Assembly (NCBI RefSeq): GCF_900167095.1
Contig: NZ_FUXG01000022.1
Location: forward strand, 1 to 53,470
Length of the DNA: 53,470 nucleotides
Reading direction: 5' to 3'
Source: Oceanospirillum multiglobuliferum
Lineage (GTDB): Bacteria > Pseudomonadota > Gammaproteobacteria > Pseudomonadales > Halomonadaceae
In this document: one piece after another, positions 17,995-27,323 of the stretch
Numbering within the stretch: position 1 is the stretch's first letter
Layout: each line of letters begins with the position of its first letter
Made by a program: the position numbers and the translations under genes
Notes under the pieces: model-generated
What the model was told of the DNA's origin: nothing
Database searches by the model: none
Seen by the model: only the letters and a program-made list of their open reading frames with translations

Positions 17995-19050
17995 CTAATA
18001 AAAAAACGCATTCACAATCTCTTTTGCCAATGTTAAGCCCAGCTGCTGCACTGCTTGCTGTTGTGCACGGTCAGGTAAGCTGGACACTCCTTTGCTCTCT
18101 CGTTCGAAAGCTCGCAAGGTATGGTTCTGATTGTCTTTGATTTGTACTGCTGAACGTGCGAAAACGTAGAACGTTCGGTTTTTATCGGTACGGCTGAGGC
18201 TTAAGGTATAGCTTAAACGCAGATCCGTATCACTGTTTGCTGCGGGTACTAGCTGCACACCTAGCTTTGTCAGTTCTTCTGCAAGAGAAGCCTCTAAGGC
18301 CCGTGCGCCAAGATCACCCGCTGTTAAGCTGATCTGCAATGATGAGATTAAGCGACTGATCTCTCTACGTAGTTGACGTACCTCTTCATCTGCCAGACGA
18401 TTAAATGCGCCAGACTCTGCTACAAAGCTAAGCTGCTGTACCAGCTTATCTCGTTTGGCGAACAACGCCATCATGGGCAGGGCTTCACGTACGCGCTCTA
18501 GACGAGAGCCTGTTTGAGGCAGTCTCAATTCAGACAGCTCTAGATCTAAACTGGAGAGTTGCTCAGAGAGCTGTGCTACGGCCGCTCGACGGTTCAAACG
18601 CGCCAGCACATATAGAGTACCCGTTTCGGGATGCTGCCAACTGGTTTGCCAACCAATACCGGGCAAGCTGATATCAGGAATACGGCTGCGCACTTTGTCG
18701 TTTACCACTTCGACAAAGCCCGTATTACGACCATCTGTCATCTCTAAGCGACTTTGTGAACTAAAGTCACTACTCACCGTCACTTGTAGCTGTTTAATCA
18801 GATCGGCACGGGCGCGCTCACGGGCTAATTCAAGTTGGTCTGAGTCACTGGTACTTTTGTCAGCGCTACCTAAACCAAAAAGGTAGCCTTTCTGTTCTGG
18901 TAGCACATCAACCCATTCTGGGGGTGTCACTATGGGTTTTGGCTCGGTTCCTGAACAGCCTGCTATCAAGCTGACCAACATTAAAGCCAGTGCCAAGCTT
19001 CTGACAGATGTACTCAAGCGCTTAATGTATCCGTGCTGTTTCACCCACAC
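17995..19050 (-). CDS. LPP20-family outer-membrane lipoprotein
   Basis: 351 residues with a lipoprotein signal peptide (LMLVSLIAGCSG, Cys about residue 32). The LPP20 domain starts at about 40 (PPEWVDVLPEQKGYLFGLGSA) and repeats of the flotillin-like alpha/beta type follow, with a long charged middle (ELSEQL.. to REISRL). The family was named from a Helicobacter surface lipoprotein; the function is unknown. It is the last gene of a set with an LpoB-like and a COG3014-like lipoprotein, an arrangement seen in other gammaproteobacteria, suggesting one envelope complex. Confidence 0.8.
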   Translation of the reverse strand: MWVKQHGYIKRLSTSVRSLALALMLVSLIAGCSGTEPKPIVTPPEWVDVLPEQKGYLFGLGSADKSTSDSDQLELARERARADLIKQLQVTVSSDFSSQSRLEMTDGRNTGFVEVVNDKVRSRIPDISLPGIGWQTSWQHPETGTLYVLARLNRRAAVAQLSEQLSSLDLELSELRLPQTGSRLERVREALPMMALFAKRDKLVQQLSFVAESGAFNRLADEEVRQLRREISRLISSLQISLTAGDLGARALEASLAEELTKLGVQLVPAANSDTDLRLSYTLSLSRTDKNRTFYVFARSAVQIKDNQNHTLRAFERESKGVSSLPDRAQQQAVQQLGLTLAKEIVNAFFY

Positions 19051-19080
19051 ACTCCCTCAGTTATAGATCTCAATATTATT

Positions 19081-19689
19081 CTAACGGGTCATCAGTTTTT
19101 TGATTTTCTTCTGACCATTCCAAACTTCACGGTTAGAGGTCATGTTGATCAGCTTGAGGTCTACTTGGTAGCTCTTCACACGGGTATCATCTAACTGATC
19201 AACAAAGGCATTAATGGTGCCAGATAGGGCAAAGTTGGCACCGCTTTCTTGACCCATAGCCGCTTGGGTGCCTGTGGCTGCATTCAACTCTTGATCTTTA
19301 CGCTCTTCGCGCAGTTGATTACGCTCGTCACCACTGACCACAAAATCAACATTGCCTGAACGAATCAGCTCGCGCTTAATGTCGTTGATAAAGGTTTCCG
19401 TTGGAATATGTTCGTCAGTTTTATTACGTATCAACTGGATAATTACCGTAGGGCGGCGATCATCATCGCTGTCCATTTTGAAACGGCTGATCCAAGGGAA
19501 AGTCAGCATATCCTGCATCATCTCTTGGGCAACCAAACGCGAATCCTCATCATTCCAACGGTCGGTCAGTGCAATCTCTTGATTGGCATCCACACGCTGT
19601 ACCGTAGGTTTACTGCTACAACCTGCTAATGCAATGGCACCACCTATTAGCAGTGCTGCACTCAGTTTCATGATCGGCTGCATATTCAA
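19081..19689 (-). CDS. LpoB-like penicillin-binding-protein activator lipoprotein
   Basis: 202 residues. Signal peptide with lipobox ALAGCSSK (Cys about residue 24). The globular domain includes RLVAQEMMQDMLTFPWI, VIIQLIRNKTDEHIPTE and SGANFALSGTINAF, the signatures of LpoB (YcfM). E. coli LpoB is an outer-membrane lipoprotein that reaches through the periplasm to stimulate PBP1b. This copy sits between two other lipoprotein genes instead of in the E. coli context and lacks the long Pro-rich linker, so its partner PBP is not certain. Confidence 0.83.
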   Translation of the reverse strand: MNMQPIMKLSAALLIGGAIALAGCSSKPTVQRVDANQEIALTDRWNDEDSRLVAQEMMQDMLTFPWISRFKMDSDDDRRPTVIIQLIRNKTDEHIPTETFINDIKRELIRSGNVDFVVSGDERNQLREERKDQELNAATGTQAAMGQESGANFALSGTINAFVDQLDDTRVKSYQVDLKLINMTSNREVWNGQKKIKKLMTR

Positions 19690-19718
19690 GCTCCTTTGAT
19701 TGGAATTCTATTTTAAAA

Positions 19719-21452
19719 CTACTGTTTTTTAGTGGGTGGCGCAGGGACAAATGTACGTAAGTTCAAGATTTTTAGCTCACCTGCCGCCAATGTAACGGTT
19801 TCTGTTTGTTGAACTGTTTGGCCATTTTGGCTTTCGCTACTCAAAACCAGCCGATGGGTGCCCGCAGGTAACTGCAAACGCTGAATACGAATATGGTGTG
19901 GCAACAATAACCAACTACGGGTGTCCGCATTAGTGGTACTGGCCGTGATTAATTTACTGCCTAAAATACCCAAGCCTCCCAAATTTTTTAAGGCTTTCAT
20001 CGTCAGCATATTACGTAGCGTTTCCCGTGCCATTGCGTTATTTAGGTCATTCTGAGCATCAATAACTTGCTGTAATAAGCCGAGCATAGCCACTGAATCT
20101 GCTTTTATCATGGGGTAGCTTTTCTGCTGCGCAGTGGTTTTATCCGTAGTGGTTGTGGATAAATTTAACCCAACCGTTTTCATCGGCTCATAAGGTATCG
20201 GGTAGTAAGGCACGGCAACACGTACACCACCATTGCCCAAAATCTGATCCAGCCCAGTTTCTTCTACCAGCGACCATACAGGTTCCAGCGTGGTAGCATG
20301 GCTATTAAACAGCAAGCCTTCTGAATTCAAAATTGAACCGTCAGAAAAATCTCTCACTAAGTTATAAATGCCTTTATCGGCATATAAAATATAGAACCAA
20401 GCAGCTTGCTCACGCTGCTCTTGTCGAGAGCCGATAGGCACTGGGCGTACCACAATTTGCCGACTGCGCTCATTAATCATTAAGTGCATATTCAACACTT
20501 TACGCTGGGGCGATAAATCAACATGTTGCACCACCAGTAACTCCGCCTGATCTTTTTGATAAAGCTGTTCAAGCTCGCCCTCTTTTAGCAATGCTTTTGT
20601 TTTAACCAATTGAGGCCAGCGATCTTGATATCCCCCTGCCTTTTGCATCACCCGCACAGTGTCGCGCCATGCTTGCCGAGTCATCTCCGGATCAAGTTTA
20701 TACTGCTGGGCATAACCCTTTTCATATAACTCAGCGGCCCGCTGATAGCTGATACGGGCGTTATCCAACTCACCATATTGTTCATACATCGCCCCCATCA
20801 TGTAATGGGCAAAGGCTTGATCCCTAAATACTAGATCCGCAGGGTCGTAAAGCTCACCATTTAACTCACGAAAGATTTTACCAAACTGTGTAAACAGCTT
20901 TTCTTGGCCATTCTTAGCATCATCATAATCACCTGTTTTTAAGACGTTTGAATCTAATAGCAGCTGAATACGTCGATTTTCAACACGGGCACCATCCAAT
21001 AGCTTCGCTTGATCTATTGCGTTATCACTCTGCTGAGCCAACATCAAATAGTTAAGCATTTTGGTGTAATGCAAAAAGCTACGTTCGTATAACTGGCCTT
21101 TATAAGCCGCATTACCGGGGTGAGTCATCGCTGTTGCCAGCCAATCTTTAAGCTCGGTTTGATATTGTGAATCAGCAATAAAATAAGCCTGCTCTAGAAG
21201 GGTATTACTGTCCTGATAACGGCCATCAAGATGAGCGATCATGCCGCGCTCTAAATAGTAAAGCAGTTGATCTTTGCCAATGGGGGATAAACTTTGTTGA
21301 GCAATCTCATCAGCAACAGCATAGTTGCCTGCTCGTGCATCATCGAGAACTGTTTGTACTGTTTCGCCATAAGTGGTGCAGCCCGCTAAGGCAAACAATA
21401 GTGCCGCTAGAACAAAGTACTTAATTTGAGAAGAAACCGATGCTAACAACAA
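19719..21452 (-). CDS. COG3014-type lipoprotein
   Basis: 577 residues if TTG at 21450-21452 is used. This start has AAAGGA about 5-10 bases upstream and gives LLASVSSQIKYFVLAALLFALAGC, a full lipoprotein signal. An ATG at 21518 inside the neighbouring hydrolase gene would add 22 residues and is less likely. The N-terminal third looks like helical TPR-type repeats (DQLLYYLERGMIAHLDGRY, LAHYMMGAMYEQYG); the rest is beta-rich with no assigned motif. The C-terminal AGTHRLVL..LAAGELKIL segment may be an Ig-like domain. Function unknown; neighbours suggest outer-membrane work. Confidence 0.75.
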   Translation of the reverse strand: MLLASVSSQIKYFVLAALLFALAGCTTYGETVQTVLDDARAGNYAVADEIAQQSLSPIGKDQLLYYLERGMIAHLDGRYQDSNTLLEQAYFIADSQYQTELKDWLATAMTHPGNAAYKGQLYERSFLHYTKMLNYLMLAQQSDNAIDQAKLLDGARVENRRIQLLLDSNVLKTGDYDDAKNGQEKLFTQFGKIFRELNGELYDPADLVFRDQAFAHYMMGAMYEQYGELDNARISYQRAAELYEKGYAQQYKLDPEMTRQAWRDTVRVMQKAGGYQDRWPQLVKTKALLKEGELEQLYQKDQAELLVVQHVDLSPQRKVLNMHLMINERSRQIVVRPVPIGSRQEQREQAAWFYILYADKGIYNLVRDFSDGSILNSEGLLFNSHATTLEPVWSLVEETGLDQILGNGGVRVAVPYYPIPYEPMKTVGLNLSTTTTDKTTAQQKSYPMIKADSVAMLGLLQQVIDAQNDLNNAMARETLRNMLTMKALKNLGGLGILGSKLITASTTNADTRSWLLLPHHIRIQRLQLPAGTHRLVLSSESQNGQTVQQTETVTLAAGELKILNLRTFVPAPPTKKQ

Positions 21453-21466
21453 TGAGATCCTTTTCT

Positions 21467-22432
21467 TTATGTCGACTCGGCAAAGCGCTGCAAAAACAAC
21501 TGTAGCTTGCGCTGCCATTGGGTACGAATCATAACCGATTCATTCACCAGATGATGTCTTGCTTCAGGAAAAAATTCGACAGTGGCATCAGGAAACTTTT
21601 CTTTAAGTAATGCCGTGTTATAACGCCAGTCTACAGTGTGATCACCCTCTCCTTGTAGAATTAAAACAGGGGTTGAAATAGGGTCTGCCTGCTCAATTTC
21701 AGGAATCCAAAGTTTGAGCGCATTCACCCAGTTCACCATTAAGTACCGCGCCTGTAGTGGGTCAGAGGGCAAAAACTGCAAGAAATTCTCATTATGGCTA
21801 TTACAAGAGAATTTGCGCTTTAAGCGGGTTAGAAAAGGCGATAATAAATGATAGCTCAGCAAAGCACGCTGCCAATGCAGGGGTTTTACCAAGGGCGCAA
21901 GTAACACACTACAAGCGATAGGCACCTGCTCTGCAAATCCGCTACGCAACCACCAGTCAATCACCACCGCCCCGCCCGTACTTTGGCCGATTAAATGTAG
22001 CGGCTTAGGCACCTTAGCCTCTGTTTGCTGAACCACCTGCCAAAGCGCCTGAGTGTAATCATCAAAACTGATAATGGATGCTCTAGCGCCAGAAGACAAA
22101 CCATGCCCCGGTAAGTCAAAAGCAATCACGGCATAGCCCGCCTCTAGTAGCGTGCTCATCAAATGACCATACAAACCAACATGGTCATAATAGCCATGAC
22201 AAAGATAGAAGCTACCTTTTAAAAAATCCTGTTTGGGACGCCAATACTGATATACCACCTCATACTGACCAGAGCGCAAACAAGAAAGCTCATAATCAGC
22301 CAAAGCCAACAGCCTGCTTAAACCATAAAAGTTTAAATAACTGTGCTGCTTTTGCAGCAATTGCTTAGATAACCCCTGATGATTGAGTAACTGCTGTCGT
22401 AATGCGGCGCTTAAAAAGGGATCAACCAACAT
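21467..22432 (-). CDS. Alpha/beta hydrolase (monoacylglycerol-lipase-like)
   Basis: 321 residues, no signal peptide. Catalytic residues are readable: HG oxyanion motif in FYLCHGYYDH, nucleophile Ser in LIGQSTGGAV, Asp in LQGEGDHTVDW and His in EARHHLVNE. FDLPGHGLSSGA fits monoacylglycerol-lipase or lysophospholipase-type members. It is 14 bases upstream of the COG3014-like gene and transcribed with it, hinting at a lipid or lipoprotein role. The exact substrate is not predictable. Confidence 0.85.
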   Translation of the reverse strand: MLVDPFLSAALRQQLLNHQGLSKQLLQKQHSYLNFYGLSRLLALADYELSCLRSGQYEVVYQYWRPKQDFLKGSFYLCHGYYDHVGLYGHLMSTLLEAGYAVIAFDLPGHGLSSGARASIISFDDYTQALWQVVQQTEAKVPKPLHLIGQSTGGAVVIDWWLRSGFAEQVPIACSVLLAPLVKPLHWQRALLSYHLLSPFLTRLKRKFSCNSHNENFLQFLPSDPLQARYLMVNWVNALKLWIPEIEQADPISTPVLILQGEGDHTVDWRYNTALLKEKFPDATVEFFPEARHHLVNESVMIRTQWQRKLQLFLQRFAEST

Positions 22433-22837
22433 AAAATGCTCCTAGCGAGTGGTAAAACCAGCTTATGGCTATCATAGCTTAGGAAGCACTCTATTAGGGT
22501 GGTTTGACTAGATAAATTGTAATGAACTGGGCTGTTAAGCGGCAGTATATTGCGGATTATTGCAATCCGTGCTGGGAAATTATTGATGAGTTGCTTTTCA
22601 TTGGCGGTTGCTTAAGTACGTATATTTCAGATTGGGGCTTACTTGGTTCCTATTTAGTATGAGGCCTTCGCATAAATCATGAAAGAGACAATACCGAACT
22701 ACGCTTTGCATCATCCATCAGATCCGTAACACTGGCCAATGGGGTACGCATATTGCGAGGGACTGAAAATAAACGCTTGATAGAAAGTATTGGTAGAATG
22801 GGTAAACGCTGGGATGGTTGTCTTATGGGGGAGAAAA
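22433..22837. other. Intergenic region between hydrolase and tRNA-Arg
   Basis: About 400 bases with no credible gene on either strand. A small hairpin CGGATT-ATTGC-AATCCG (22553-22569) is present. It must hold the hydrolase promoter on the minus strand and the tRNA 3' trailer; a clear terminator for the tRNA was not seen. Confidence 0.5.
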
Positions 22838-22914
22838 TGGCCCGCTCGGCGCGATTCGAACGCGCGACCACCGCCTTCGGAGGGCGGTACTCTATCCAGC
22901 TGAGCTACGAGCGG
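22838..22914 (-). tRNA. tRNA-Arg (anticodon CCG)
   Basis: 77 bases with CCA encoded. Acceptor CCGCTCG pairs with CGAGCGG, then G73 and CCA. The D arm is GCTC-AGCTGGATA-GAGT, the anticodon stem CCGCC/GGCGG holds loop CTCCGAA with anticodon CCG, and the T arm GCGCG-TTCGAAT-CGCGC is complete. The variable loop is TGGTC. The gene closely follows the usual gammaproteobacterial tRNA-Arg(CCG) pattern. Confidence 0.96.
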
Positions 22915-23219
22915 GCAACAGAGACGGCATTCTATGGGGTTATTCGACTCTTGTCTAGTGAAGCTCATGGACTTAGTTCTGCTACATCTACGAAGCTATC
23001 TTCAAGTCTTTTTTATTTTTTATACTGCAATGCCGATACTTTAGAATGTTCTATTGATTAACCCCCTGCATGTATCAAAGGGTTTGTTATACCATAATTC
23101 ACTCTATACTGATGTCAGCATTAGTTGATTCTTGGCTGATACTCGGTCTTGCTTACACAGTGATGTGGTGAGTTTGGGTATACTCTAACTTTATTAATCA
23201 AAAAGAAGCTCATATTGGC
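22915..23219. other. Intergenic region between tRNA-Arg and the hybrid kinase gene
   Basis: 305 bases. It contains the tRNA promoter on the minus strand and, before the kinase gene, a TATACT-like element at about 23177. No other gene is supported. Confidence 0.5.
22929..22957 (-). promoter_or_regulatory. Promoter of tRNA-Arg
   Basis: On the minus strand TAGACA (22957-22952) and TAGAAT (22934-22929) are separated by 17 bases. The -10 element ends 14 bases before the mature tRNA 5' end, a typical distance. Confidence 0.65.
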
Positions 23220-26009
23220 ATGATCCCTATCTCCGAACAGGCTTTTGCAGAACAGCTTTATGCCCTTGGTTTTACACATACAGAGACCGCCTCATTGGTG
23301 CAAGCCAGCATGGGGCTAATTGCGCGGCATTGGCAAGCGCGCACTCTGTGTTTGTATCATCTATCGGGCCGTTGTGTGTATGCGTCGGAGCATGCCCAAG
23401 ATCTTAGTGAACAATTACCTGAATTATTGGCCGATAAGCCCAAAGAGTTATCTAGCTACAAGGTGGGTGAGCTGCATTGCGTACCATTGAACCTAGGCTA
23501 TATATTGATCAGTGATAGCACACCTGAGCCTGAGCTAAGTCGTCATTGGTGCGAAATATTTGTGCATAAGTTGGCGACCAACACGACCGAGAAGCGATCT
23601 GATGTACAAAGTAGAACCCAAACTGTAATTTCTAACGCTCAAATCATGCAGCTGGTGATGGACAATATTCCCACCCGCGTTTTTTGGAAAAATACGCAGC
23701 TAGAGTACGTAGGAGCTAACCAAGCCTTCTTACAAGATGTAGGGATTGAGTCATTAGATCAGTTACAGGGCTTAACGCTGTCGCAAATGCCTTGGGCTGA
23801 AGACAATAGGGTTCAGCTAACACAGCAGGACTTGCAGTTATTAGCGGGGGATGTACAAAGTATTGATTACGAAGAGTCTTTGACCATAGGTAAGAAAGTA
23901 CTGTGGGTACAAGGACATAAGATAGCAATACGTGATAATGAGGGTAAAACCACTGGAATTTTAGGCACCTATCACGACATTACTACCCGTAAAAACGATG
24001 AAGAAAAGCTGCGCCTGCTCGCCACCGCCTTTGAGTCTCATGAAGGTATTGTGATTGCAAATTATGACGGCATCATTTTAGAAATGAATGCCGCTTTTTG
24101 TGAAATTACGGGTTATCAACCTGAAGAGATTGTCGGTAAAACCTTCCGTGTGTTGCACTCTGGTCGTCAAAATCAGCAGTTCTATTTAGCTATGTGGGCA
24201 TCAATTCACGAGCGTGGACGCTGGGAAGGCGAAATATGGAACAAACGCAAAAATGGTGAAATTTACCCTGAATGGGTCACCATTACGGCTGTAAAAAATG
24301 ATGAAGGTGCCACAACCCATTATGTTGCTGCATTTATTGACCTGACAGAGATTAAGACGCAGCAAGCAGAAATTCGTAGAGCTGCGTTGCAAGATCAGTT
24401 AATCAGCCAGCTATTTCATTTAACGCTACAATCCAGCTCAACCAAGCACTATTTACAGCGCACATTAGAGATTTTACTAGAATCTTTGCCTTGGTTGATG
24501 CCTATCGCATCTGTGCATATCGCGCCTAATGATAAGAGCCCCAGTTGGCAGTTAATGGCTGAATTGAATTTTTCAGGGACTTCTGATCTCTCTAATCATG
24601 CGGATTTATTATCACGACTGCGCGCTTTAGAGAGCAAACCTCAAGCACAGCATTTAAACAGCTGCCAACATTGTAGTGGCGTGCAACCCCATAGCCATTA
24701 TCTGTTACCTCTATTGTTAGACAGCCAGCTTGTTGGTGCGCTCACGGTATGTTTGCGTGCTTTTGATGTGCAGAATAAGCAAGATGATGAGCAACTTAAG
24801 CGCATTTGTAATGTACTGGCGCTTGGGGTTTCTCGTCGACAAACAGAACAAGCGTTAATTCTTGCGAAAGAAGATGCCGAACACGCCAATCTTGCAAAAT
24901 CTCAGTTCCTATCCAGCATGAGTCATGAGCTGCGCACGCCACTGAATGCCATTCTGGGTTTTAGCCAGCTGTTAGAGCTAGAGGAGCTTGATGATGAGCA
25001 GCAAGAGAGTGTCAGTGAAATCACGCAAGCAGGGCTACATTTATTAGAGTTAATCAATGAAGTTCTAGACCTAGCCAAGATCGAAGCGGGTCGAATTGAT
25101 CTTAAAATTGAGTCTTTCAGTGTAGATATGGTACTGCGCGATTGTTTGTCTCTCTCGCAACCGTTAGCGGCTAAGCGCCAAGTACAAATAGAGTGCGACC
25201 TAGCTCAAGCTGAAAATTTTTTGGTTAAAGCTGATCGCACCCGTTTAAAACAGATTCTACTCAATTTGATCTCAAACGCTATTAAGTACGGCAAAGAGGC
25301 TGGTACGATTAGGATACTATTTTCTAATCCAGAATATGGCCGTGTGCGAATTGCCGTGCAAGATGACGGTGAAGGTATTAGTGCTGAGTATCAAAAAGAG
25401 CTATTCCAGCCTTTCCATCGACTAGGTGCTGAGGCATCTCACATTGAGGGAACAGGAATTGGCTTAGTGATCAGTCGTAAACTGGCTGAAAACATGAACA
25501 GTGAGCTAAACTTTACTAGTCAACTTGGTCAAGGCAGTACGTTCTGGATTGATCTACCTCAGGCATTTGATACTACCTCTATCGGAACTGATTTAGATGA
25601 AGATGATGACTTTTTATACGAACAAACATCTGTATCGCCAAAGCTCAGCACAATACTTTATATTGAAGATAACAAAACCAATCAAAAGCTGATCGAACAA
25701 GCCTTACATCATCGCACTAATGTTAAGTTGTTGTGTGCAGGTACTGCACTGCATGGCTTAGAGTTGGCATCAGGAGAACAGCCAGAACTGATTTTGTTAG
25801 ATATGGGCTTACCTGACATGAACGGTTTTGAGCTATTAGAACTACTGAAATGTAGCAGTGAAACTGCGAATATTCCTGTGATTGCGCTAACCGCAGATGC
25901 AATGCCGGAAGTGATTGAGAAAGCCATTGCAGCAGGCTTTTCGGAATATATGACTAAGCCGATTGATGTCCAAGTTTTTTTACGTTGTATCGATCAATGG
26001 CTGGCTTAA
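23220..26009 (+). CDS. Hybrid sensor histidine kinase (PAS-PAS-GAF-HisKA-HATPase-REC)
   Basis: 929 residues, no membrane segment, so probably cytoplasmic. PAS domains at about 140-258 and 265-375; a GAF-like region at about 395-540 with a Cys/His patch (CQHCSGVQPHSH, 482-493). HisKA has phospho-accepting H569 in SMSHELRTPLNAILGFSQLL; the ATPase domain has N686 and glycine motifs DDGEGIS and GTGIGLVIS; the receiver domain has D861 in LLDMGLPDMNG and K913. It is 41 bases ahead of a REC-HD-GYP gene, its likely output partner. A second hybrid kinase of the same style lies at 42275-44302. Confidence 0.93.
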   Translation: MIPISEQAFAEQLYALGFTHTETASLVQASMGLIARHWQARTLCLYHLSGRCVYASEHAQDLSEQLPELLADKPKELSSYKVGELHCVPLNLGYILISDSTPEPELSRHWCEIFVHKLATNTTEKRSDVQSRTQTVISNAQIMQLVMDNIPTRVFWKNTQLEYVGANQAFLQDVGIESLDQLQGLTLSQMPWAEDNRVQLTQQDLQLLAGDVQSIDYEESLTIGKKVLWVQGHKIAIRDNEGKTTGILGTYHDITTRKNDEEKLRLLATAFESHEGIVIANYDGIILEMNAAFCEITGYQPEEIVGKTFRVLHSGRQNQQFYLAMWASIHERGRWEGEIWNKRKNGEIYPEWVTITAVKNDEGATTHYVAAFIDLTEIKTQQAEIRRAALQDQLISQLFHLTLQSSSTKHYLQRTLEILLESLPWLMPIASVHIAPNDKSPSWQLMAELNFSGTSDLSNHADLLSRLRALESKPQAQHLNSCQHCSGVQPHSHYLLPLLLDSQLVGALTVCLRAFDVQNKQDDEQLKRICNVLALGVSRRQTEQALILAKEDAEHANLAKSQFLSSMSHELRTPLNAILGFSQLLELEELDDEQQESVSEITQAGLHLLELINEVLDLAKIEAGRIDLKIESFSVDMVLRDCLSLSQPLAAKRQVQIECDLAQAENFLVKADRTRLKQILLNLISNAIKYGKEAGTIRILFSNPEYGRVRIAVQDDGEGISAEYQKELFQPFHRLGAEASHIEGTGIGLVISRKLAENMNSELNFTSQLGQGSTFWIDLPQAFDTTSIGTDLDEDDDFLYEQTSVSPKLSTILYIEDNKTNQKLIEQALHHRTNVKLLCAGTALHGLELASGEQPELILLDMGLPDMNGFELLELLKCSSETANIPVIALTADAMPEVIEKAIAAGFSEYMTKPIDVQVFLRCIDQWLA

Positions 26010-26050
26010 CTTAATACACGTTTTTATCTTAACAATAGGAATTTAAAGAG

Positions 26051-27121
26051 ATGGCAGGGTCAGGAATAGATATTTTTTCAGCACGACTTTTGGTAGTGGA
26101 TGACGAGCCTGTCAACGTTAAGCTATTAGAGCGGACTTTGGCGAAGGCAGGTTATCAAAATATTGAATCGACCTTAGACTCTCGCCAAGTTTGTGACCTT
26201 TATGAACAAGGTCAACATGACCTTATACTGCTAGACCTTAATATGCCGCACATGGATGGCTTTGCTGTTATGACAGCGTTAAGGCAGCGTTTTAATCCTA
26301 CGCCTCAGGTGTTGGTGCTAACGGCACAAAGTGCGCAAGAGTTTCGAACACAGGCTTTAGAGCTGGGTGCTCGGGATTATGTCACCAAGCCCTTTGAACG
26401 CAATGAACTACTACACCGTGTGAGCAATTTGCTAGAAAGCACGCTGTACCGCCAAGAGCTGGAAAAGCTTAACCTCTCTTTAGAACAAAAAGTGCAGGAT
26501 CGCACCCATGAGTTAAATGAAACTCGCCTGCAAATTGTGCGTCGACTCGGACGTGCTGCGGAGTACCGTGATAACGAAACAGGCTTACACATTGTACGCA
26601 TGAGTAAAACCTCACGTTTGCTAGGTGCTGCAATGGGCATGAATGAAGCAGAATGCGAACTTTTATTAAATGCTAGCCCAATGCACGATATTGGCAAAAT
26701 TGGTATTCCAGACAAGGTGCTATTAAAGCCTGGCAAGTTTGAACCTGAAGAGTGGCTGTTAATGCAACAACATGCACAAATTGGCGCTGATATTTTAGAA
26801 GGTGAAAGCTCTGACTTACTGAGTATGGCGCGGGAAATTGCACTCACCCATCATGAAAAATGGGATGGCTCTGGTTATCCTAATGGCTTGAAAGGAGAGG
26901 AGATTCCTCTTGTTGGTCGTATTTGTGCCATAGCCGATGTTTTTGATGCGTTAACCTCGACACGTCCTTATAAGAAAGCGTGGTCGATTGAAGATGCTTT
27001 AGCCCTGATCAATGAAAACAACGGCAAACATTTTGACCCCGCCGTTGTGGCTGCATTTATGGATAACCTAGATGCTATTCTTGAGATTAGGGACGCTTAC
27101 AAAGAGCCTGAGCACGAATAG
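26051..27121 (+). CDS. Response regulator with HD-GYP c-di-GMP phosphodiesterase domain
   Basis: 356 residues. Receiver domain about 12-130 with VVDDEP, phospho-acceptor in LILLDLNMPHMDG and TKP; a coiled linker at 130-165; HD-GYP domain from about 165 to 345 with MHDIGKIGIPD and HHEKWDGSGYP, both intact. Such proteins hydrolyse cyclic di-GMP. The adjacent hybrid kinase, probably in the same operon, is the expected phosphate source, linking sensory input to lower c-di-GMP. The substrate assignment rests on the motif only. Confidence 0.94.
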   Translation: MAGSGIDIFSARLLVVDDEPVNVKLLERTLAKAGYQNIESTLDSRQVCDLYEQGQHDLILLDLNMPHMDGFAVMTALRQRFNPTPQVLVLTAQSAQEFRTQALELGARDYVTKPFERNELLHRVSNLLESTLYRQELEKLNLSLEQKVQDRTHELNETRLQIVRRLGRAAEYRDNETGLHIVRMSKTSRLLGAAMGMNEAECELLLNASPMHDIGKIGIPDKVLLKPGKFEPEEWLLMQQHAQIGADILEGESSDLLSMAREIALTHHEKWDGSGYPNGLKGEEIPLVGRICAIADVFDALTSTRPYKKAWSIEDALALINENNGKHFDPAVVAAFMDNLDAILEIRDAYKEPEHE

Positions 27122-27145
27122 CACTGAATTTATTAGCGGCTTACC

Positions 27146-27187
27146 TGTGGATAACTCTGTTGCTAAGCCCTGAATCAAAGTGGATAA
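27146..27187. promoter_or_regulatory. DnaA-box-like pair
   Basis: TGTGGATAA (27146-27154) is an exact complement of the DnaA consensus TTATNCACA; a near match AGTGGATAA follows at 27179-27187. They lie between the HD-GYP gene and the esterase gene. Two boxes alone do not make an origin. Confidence 0.35.
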
Positions 27188-27323
27188 CTTGTCATTACAG
27201 CTTTTGAGTGTCTGTACTCAAAAAAATAGACTGCTACTGACAAGTTAATGCATGACCTAACAGTCATTTAGCATAAGGCCGAATAGGCTTTTGTGCTGAT
27301 TTTGGTTAAGGTACGCCGACTGA

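Noticed and set aside
22677-22968. Open frames over the tRNA-Arg region
   Set aside because: They run through the tRNA gene and show no protein motifs.
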